Both the position numbers and the translations under genes were made by a program. Positions 61,883 to 64,000 of a DNA stretch of 64,000 bases are shown piece by piece; the stretch's first letter is position 1, and every line of letters begins with the position of its first letter. Under the pieces are notes generated by a model, which saw only the letters and a list, made by a program, of their open reading frames with translations, was not told where the DNA came from and ran no database searches. The stretch spans positions 80,707 through 144,706 of the forward strand of contig CAKVIE010000005.1 of the NCBI GenBank assembly GCA_934754505.1. Reading direction: 5' to 3'. The DNA comes from an uncultured Candidatus Melainabacteria bacterium. Lineage in GTDB: Bacteria; Cyanobacteriota; Vampirovibrionia; Gastranaerophilales; Gastranaerophilaceae.

Positions 61883-61884
61883 AA

Positions 61885-62811
61885 TTATCTCCAATTCATT
61901 GGGGTGGTATAAACTCTATCAAGCCCGTATTCTATGAATTTCGTGTTGATTTTGTTTCCGTTTTCGTCATATTCATCTATATAACGATGCTCTCTGCCGT
62001 CAGAAAAATATTGGTATTGATAGGCTTTTCTTCCGTCTTCATGGTAACCGTTTATGTATGCAACCCCTTTGTTTGTGGATTCAACGCTCTTTAATTGACC
62101 GTTGGGATAAAATTCCTTATCGAAACCTTTTCTTTGATTTTCAGGAAGTTTTCGGTTCTCTTTTATTAATTCGTCAATCTTTTTAATTGTTTCGGGCATG
62201 TTTTTTATCATAATTTCCGCAAAATCCGTATCGGATTTGCCAAATATTTTCACAACATAATATGTCGCAAAAATCTCTGAAGGATTAACTTCTTGTTTGT
62301 ATTTTGTCCAGACGTGGGCATGACCTTTTTCCTTTTTGTATTCGTCAAAAAATTGCTTTAATTCTTTGTGATAAATTTGGGCAAATTCTTTGTTTCCTTT
62401 GATTTCATTCCCAAGCGAGGATTGATTTACTTCTATTCCGTTTATGTTAAAAGCAATCGTATCGACACCATGACCGAGTTCGTGTACAAGAATGTATTTT
62501 GCATGGTCGTCTAATGTGACGACGATATTATTTGTTGCTGCTTCGTATGTGCCGTATTGACCTTTTTGCGGGGGTAGTATTTCGCTGATTTCGTTGTATA
62601 AATCTTTTGCTGCTTCTCGAGGCAGATTTTTTATGATTTTCTTTAAAGTCTTTTTGTCTTCTTCGTTTTCAAAGTTTTTTGTGAAATCAATTTGTTCAAT
62701 TTGAACAGATTTTTTTTCATTTTCACCGAAACTTATATGGTTAAAAAGCCAAGCAAACGAAATGATTAGCAAAAAAGCTATTGTTATAAAAATTTTAAAT
62801 GTATCGTTCAT
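61885..62811 (-). CDS. Membrane-anchored lethal-factor-like metallopeptidase with YwqK/MORN-like tail
   Basis: 308 aa. One N-terminal span (IFITIAFLLIISFAWLFN), then a linker and an alpha-beta domain with the zinc motif YILVHELGHGVDT (HELGH, near residue 112-116) and a downstream Glu in NPSEIFATYYV, the E-x-F-A-x-x-Y layout of the anthrax lethal-factor-like (ATLF) and Pro-Pro endopeptidase families. The C-terminal ~80 residues have YwqK/MORN-variant repeats: EFYPNGQLKSVES, YHEDGRKAYQYQYF, YDENGNK. It should act outside the inner membrane. The upstream neighbour (62915-64000) is a paralogue with a different linker. Substrate unknown. Confidence 0.7.
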   Translation of the reverse strand: MNDTFKIFITIAFLLIISFAWLFNHISFGENEKKSVQIEQIDFTKNFENEEDKKTLKKIIKNLPREAAKDLYNEISEILPPQKGQYGTYEAATNNIVVTLDDHAKYILVHELGHGVDTIAFNINGIEVNQSSLGNEIKGNKEFAQIYHKELKQFFDEYKKEKGHAHVWTKYKQEVNPSEIFATYYVVKIFGKSDTDFAEIMIKNMPETIKKIDELIKENRKLPENQRKGFDKEFYPNGQLKSVESTNKGVAYINGYHEDGRKAYQYQYFSDGREHRYIDEYDENGNKINTKFIEYGLDRVYTTPMNWR

Positions 62812-62873
62812 ATAAGAATTTTACCATAAATTTTCTGTTTGTAAATTTTCAAGCTGAATGTTTTTTTCATAAA

Positions 62874-62905
62874 AAATAGCGGCATTTTTGTTTTTAAAAT
62901 GCCGT
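62874..62905 (-). terminator. Intrinsic terminator of the second metallopeptidase gene
   Basis: CGGCATTTT (62880-62888) pairs with AAAATGCCG (62896-62904); the minus strand continues CTA then TTTTTT. It separates the two metallopeptidase genes. Confidence 0.75.
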
Positions 62906-62914
62906 TACTTTGTT

Positions 62915-64000
62915 TTATCTTCTTCTTCCGCCGCCGTGGTGTTGTTTAGCTTCGGGCTTAATCGTATAATAAGTCGGTTCTAATTTATTGCCGTTGGCAT
63001 CATAATTGTCAATGATGTATTGTTCTGTGCCATCGGGGTGAATTTGGATTTGATATGCTTTTGTTCCGTCCTCGTTGTAACCGTCAGCATATACGATTCC
63101 GTTGTTTGTTGTTACGCTCGATTTTATTTGTCCGTTATCGTAATATTTTTCCGTTTGTGCTTGTCTTTCATCATCGGATAAATTACGGTTTTCCTCGATT
63201 AAATTAGCGATTGCTTTTGTAGTTTCAGGCATTTTGGAAATCATCAAATCTGCCCAGTCTTTGCCTGATGCTGTTGTTTTTTCATAACCGAGTGTTTCGT
63301 GACGATAATATGTTGCGAAAGCTTCCGTCGGATAATGTTCTGTCGGGTATGACGTTACCCAAGGGTGATCGGTTCCGAATTCATCTTTGTATGCTGCAAG
63401 AAAGTCTTCTAATTCTTTTTGGTACGTTGCTGCAAAGTTTTTATCTTCCGAAATTAATTTTGCCAATGATGATTGGTTGACCGTTATTCCGTTGACATTT
63501 GTGCTGACTGTATCAACACTGTGTCCGACTTCGTGTGCAATGATAAATTTTGCGTGATCATCTAACGTTACTGCCAAGTTGTTGTTTATCGGGTTAAATG
63601 TTCCGTATTCATCTGCATTTGCAGGTCGCATATTGTTGATTTCTTTTGCAATGTCTGCTTGCACTTCTTGTGGTAAATTCTTGATTATATCGGTGAATTT
63701 ATCCTTATCAGCTTGTGTTGTGAAGTTTTTTGCTAATTTGTTATAATCTATTGTCGGTTTTGTTGTCGTTTGAGTTGTACCGCCGGCTGTTCTTGCTGCA
63801 GTGCTTGTTGTTCCTCTCGTAGAAGAAGCTGTTGAGGGTCTTGCACCGCCTGAAACGGTGTTAGCTCTCGTTGAAGTTGTACCGCTTGAAGATGATGCTC
63901 TCGTCGGCTTAGCTCCGCCCGATACGGTGTTAGCTCTCGTTGAAGTTGTACCGCTTGAAGATGATGCTCTCGTCGGCTTAGCACCGCCTGAAACGGTGTT
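62915..64000 (-). CDS. Lethal-factor-like metallopeptidase with 69-bp-repeat linker (5' end cut by window edge)
   Basis: 362 codons are open to the window edge; the ATG-like start at 63664 is internal, since homology to the neighbouring paralogue continues upstream of it (TIDYNKLAKNFTTQADK matches QIDFTKNFENEEDKK). Order: a Thr/Ser/Gly/Arg-rich linker of 23-residue repeats (visible ~50 residues), a transition region (TTSTAARTAGG), then the peptidase domain with IIAHEVGHSVDT and YPTEAFATYYRHETLG, then YwqK/MORN-like repeats (KYYDNGQIKSS, YNEDGTKAYQIQIHPDGTE, YDANGNKLEP). A short His/Gly/Arg tail (KQHHGGGRRR) ends it. The N-terminus, and so its signal, is not visible. Confidence 0.7.
   Translation of the reverse strand, partial: NTVSGGAKPTRASSSSGTTSTRANTVSGGAKPTRASSSSGTTSTRANTVSGGARPSTASSTRGTTSTAARTAGGTTQTTTKPTIDYNKLAKNFTTQADKDKFTDIIKNLPQEVQADIAKEINNMRPANADEYGTFNPINNNLAVTLDDHAKFIIAHEVGHSVDTVSTNVNGITVNQSSLAKLISEDKNFAATYQKELEDFLAAYKDEFGTDHPWVTSYPTEHYPTEAFATYYRHETLGYEKTTASGKDWADLMISKMPETTKAIANLIEENRNLSDDERQAQTEKYYDNGQIKSSVTTNNGIVYADGYNEDGTKAYQIQIHPDGTEQYIIDNYDANGNKLEPTYYTIKPEAKQHHGGGRRR
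63860..64000 (-). repeat. 69-bp in-frame tandem repeat
   Basis: The word GTTAGCTCTCG starts at 63860 and 63929, and GTT recurs at 63998, a period of exactly 69 bases. Two units are visible and the array runs off the window. Each unit encodes 23 residues (SGTTSTRANTVSGGAKPTRA plus SSS). The units are nearly identical at DNA level, which points to recent expansion. Confidence 0.9.

Larger units (their letters stand above)
10299..62200. repeat. Dispersed octamer CGGGCATG / CATGCCCG, 25 copies
   Basis: Exact matches in the window. Plus orientation (CGGGCATG) starts at 10341, 10433, 15894, 24955, 25981, 45601, 53405, 55150, 56644, 57508, 58337, 58742, 60690, 61247 and 62193. Reverse orientation (CATGCCCG) starts at 10299, 11751, 15005, 16166, 19803, 23064, 46443, 48269, 58056 and 60206. 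Expectation at this base composition is below one. Three copies are intergenic and 22 lie in genes, in at least five amino-acid contexts (Gly-Met, Gly-His, Met-Pro, His-Ala-Arg, Arg-Ala-Trp). Flanking bases show no strong extra consensus. Confidence 0.85.

Noticed and set aside
63748..63984. Gln-rich minus-strand frame in the 69-bp repeats
   Set aside because: A second frame kept open by the repeat period; the frame continuous with the peptidase domain is the real one.
63860..64000. CRISPR array
   Set aside because: The repeats are contiguous, without spacers, and lie in frame inside a gene.

Overview
The window is low-GC DNA (roughly one third G+C by eye) and densely packed with genes on both strands. 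It suggests a Gram-negative-type, non-photosynthetic relative of the Cyanobacteria; my best guess is the Melainabacteria/Gastranaerophilales, many of which live in animal guts. The outer-membrane case rests on a TolC-like protein, two beta-barrel porins, a LolA-like carrier, an HldE-type heptose kinase and LpxL-like acyltransferases. The lineage case rests on a DUF4330 protein, a Tic20-like protein, an O-antigen-ligase protein with an IctB-like motif, a zf-trcl zinc ribbon and a long RecG. No photosynthesis, rRNA, prophage, IS or CRISPR genes were seen. The assignment is inference.

Layout. 1-9.9 kb: membrane-anchored Hsp20-like protein (cut by the edge), a small HEAT-like gene behind a leader full of TATAAAGA words, a GT8 glycosyltransferase, tRNA-Glu(CUC), two tandem GT87-like membrane proteins, a one-span membrane protein and an orphan sugar-binding lipoprotein. 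9.9-15.7 kb: small Cys-rich protein, ilvD, a secreted protein, gyrA and a 57-residue gene. 15.9-27.2 kb: a complete-looking aryl-polyene-type type II polyketide/fatty-acid cluster in two divergent operons. 27.2-33.2 kb: SGNH-like protein, typA, a very AT-rich membrane protein, a zinc ribbon, a YjbQ protein and a gene-free island of hairpins. 33.2-42.8 kb: gltD-like flavoprotein, then a surface-glycan block (O-antigen ligase-like, DUF4330, heptose kinase, TolC, GT2, GT39-like). 42.8-51.1 kb: a tight leftward operon spoIID-like/murJ/tsaC/cyclase/recG and a YtxH-DUF948-YtxH trio. 51.2-64 kb: tandem porins, TPR, Tic20-like, metY, HD-GYP regulator, HAD phosphatase, a Memo-AMMECR1 fusion divergent from its radical SAM partner, a YbaK deacylase, and two tandem lethal-factor-like metallopeptidases, the second with a 69-bp in-frame tandem repeat running off the window.

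How the genes work together. The cluster at 15.9-27.2 kb contains the parts needed to prime, extend, reduce and dehydrate an acyl chain on carrier proteins and export it to the outer membrane: ligase, two ACPs, ketosynthase plus chain-length-factor partner, ketoreductase, two dehydratases, second ketosynthase, thioesterase, acyltransferases, LolA and MMPL. It follows the known ape gene order closely but has no recognisable aromatic ammonia-lyase, methyltransferase or GT2. Cell-envelope building recurs elsewhere (MurJ, SpoIID-like, heptose kinase, polyprenol-dependent glycosyltransferases).

The strongest unexplained signal is not a gene: the octamer CGGGCATG (or CATGCCCG) occurs 25 times in the window against an expectation below one. 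It lies in several reading contexts and in intergenic DNA, and is absent from two long stretches. This looks like a highly iterated word comparable to cyanobacterial HIP1 or to DNA-uptake sequences.
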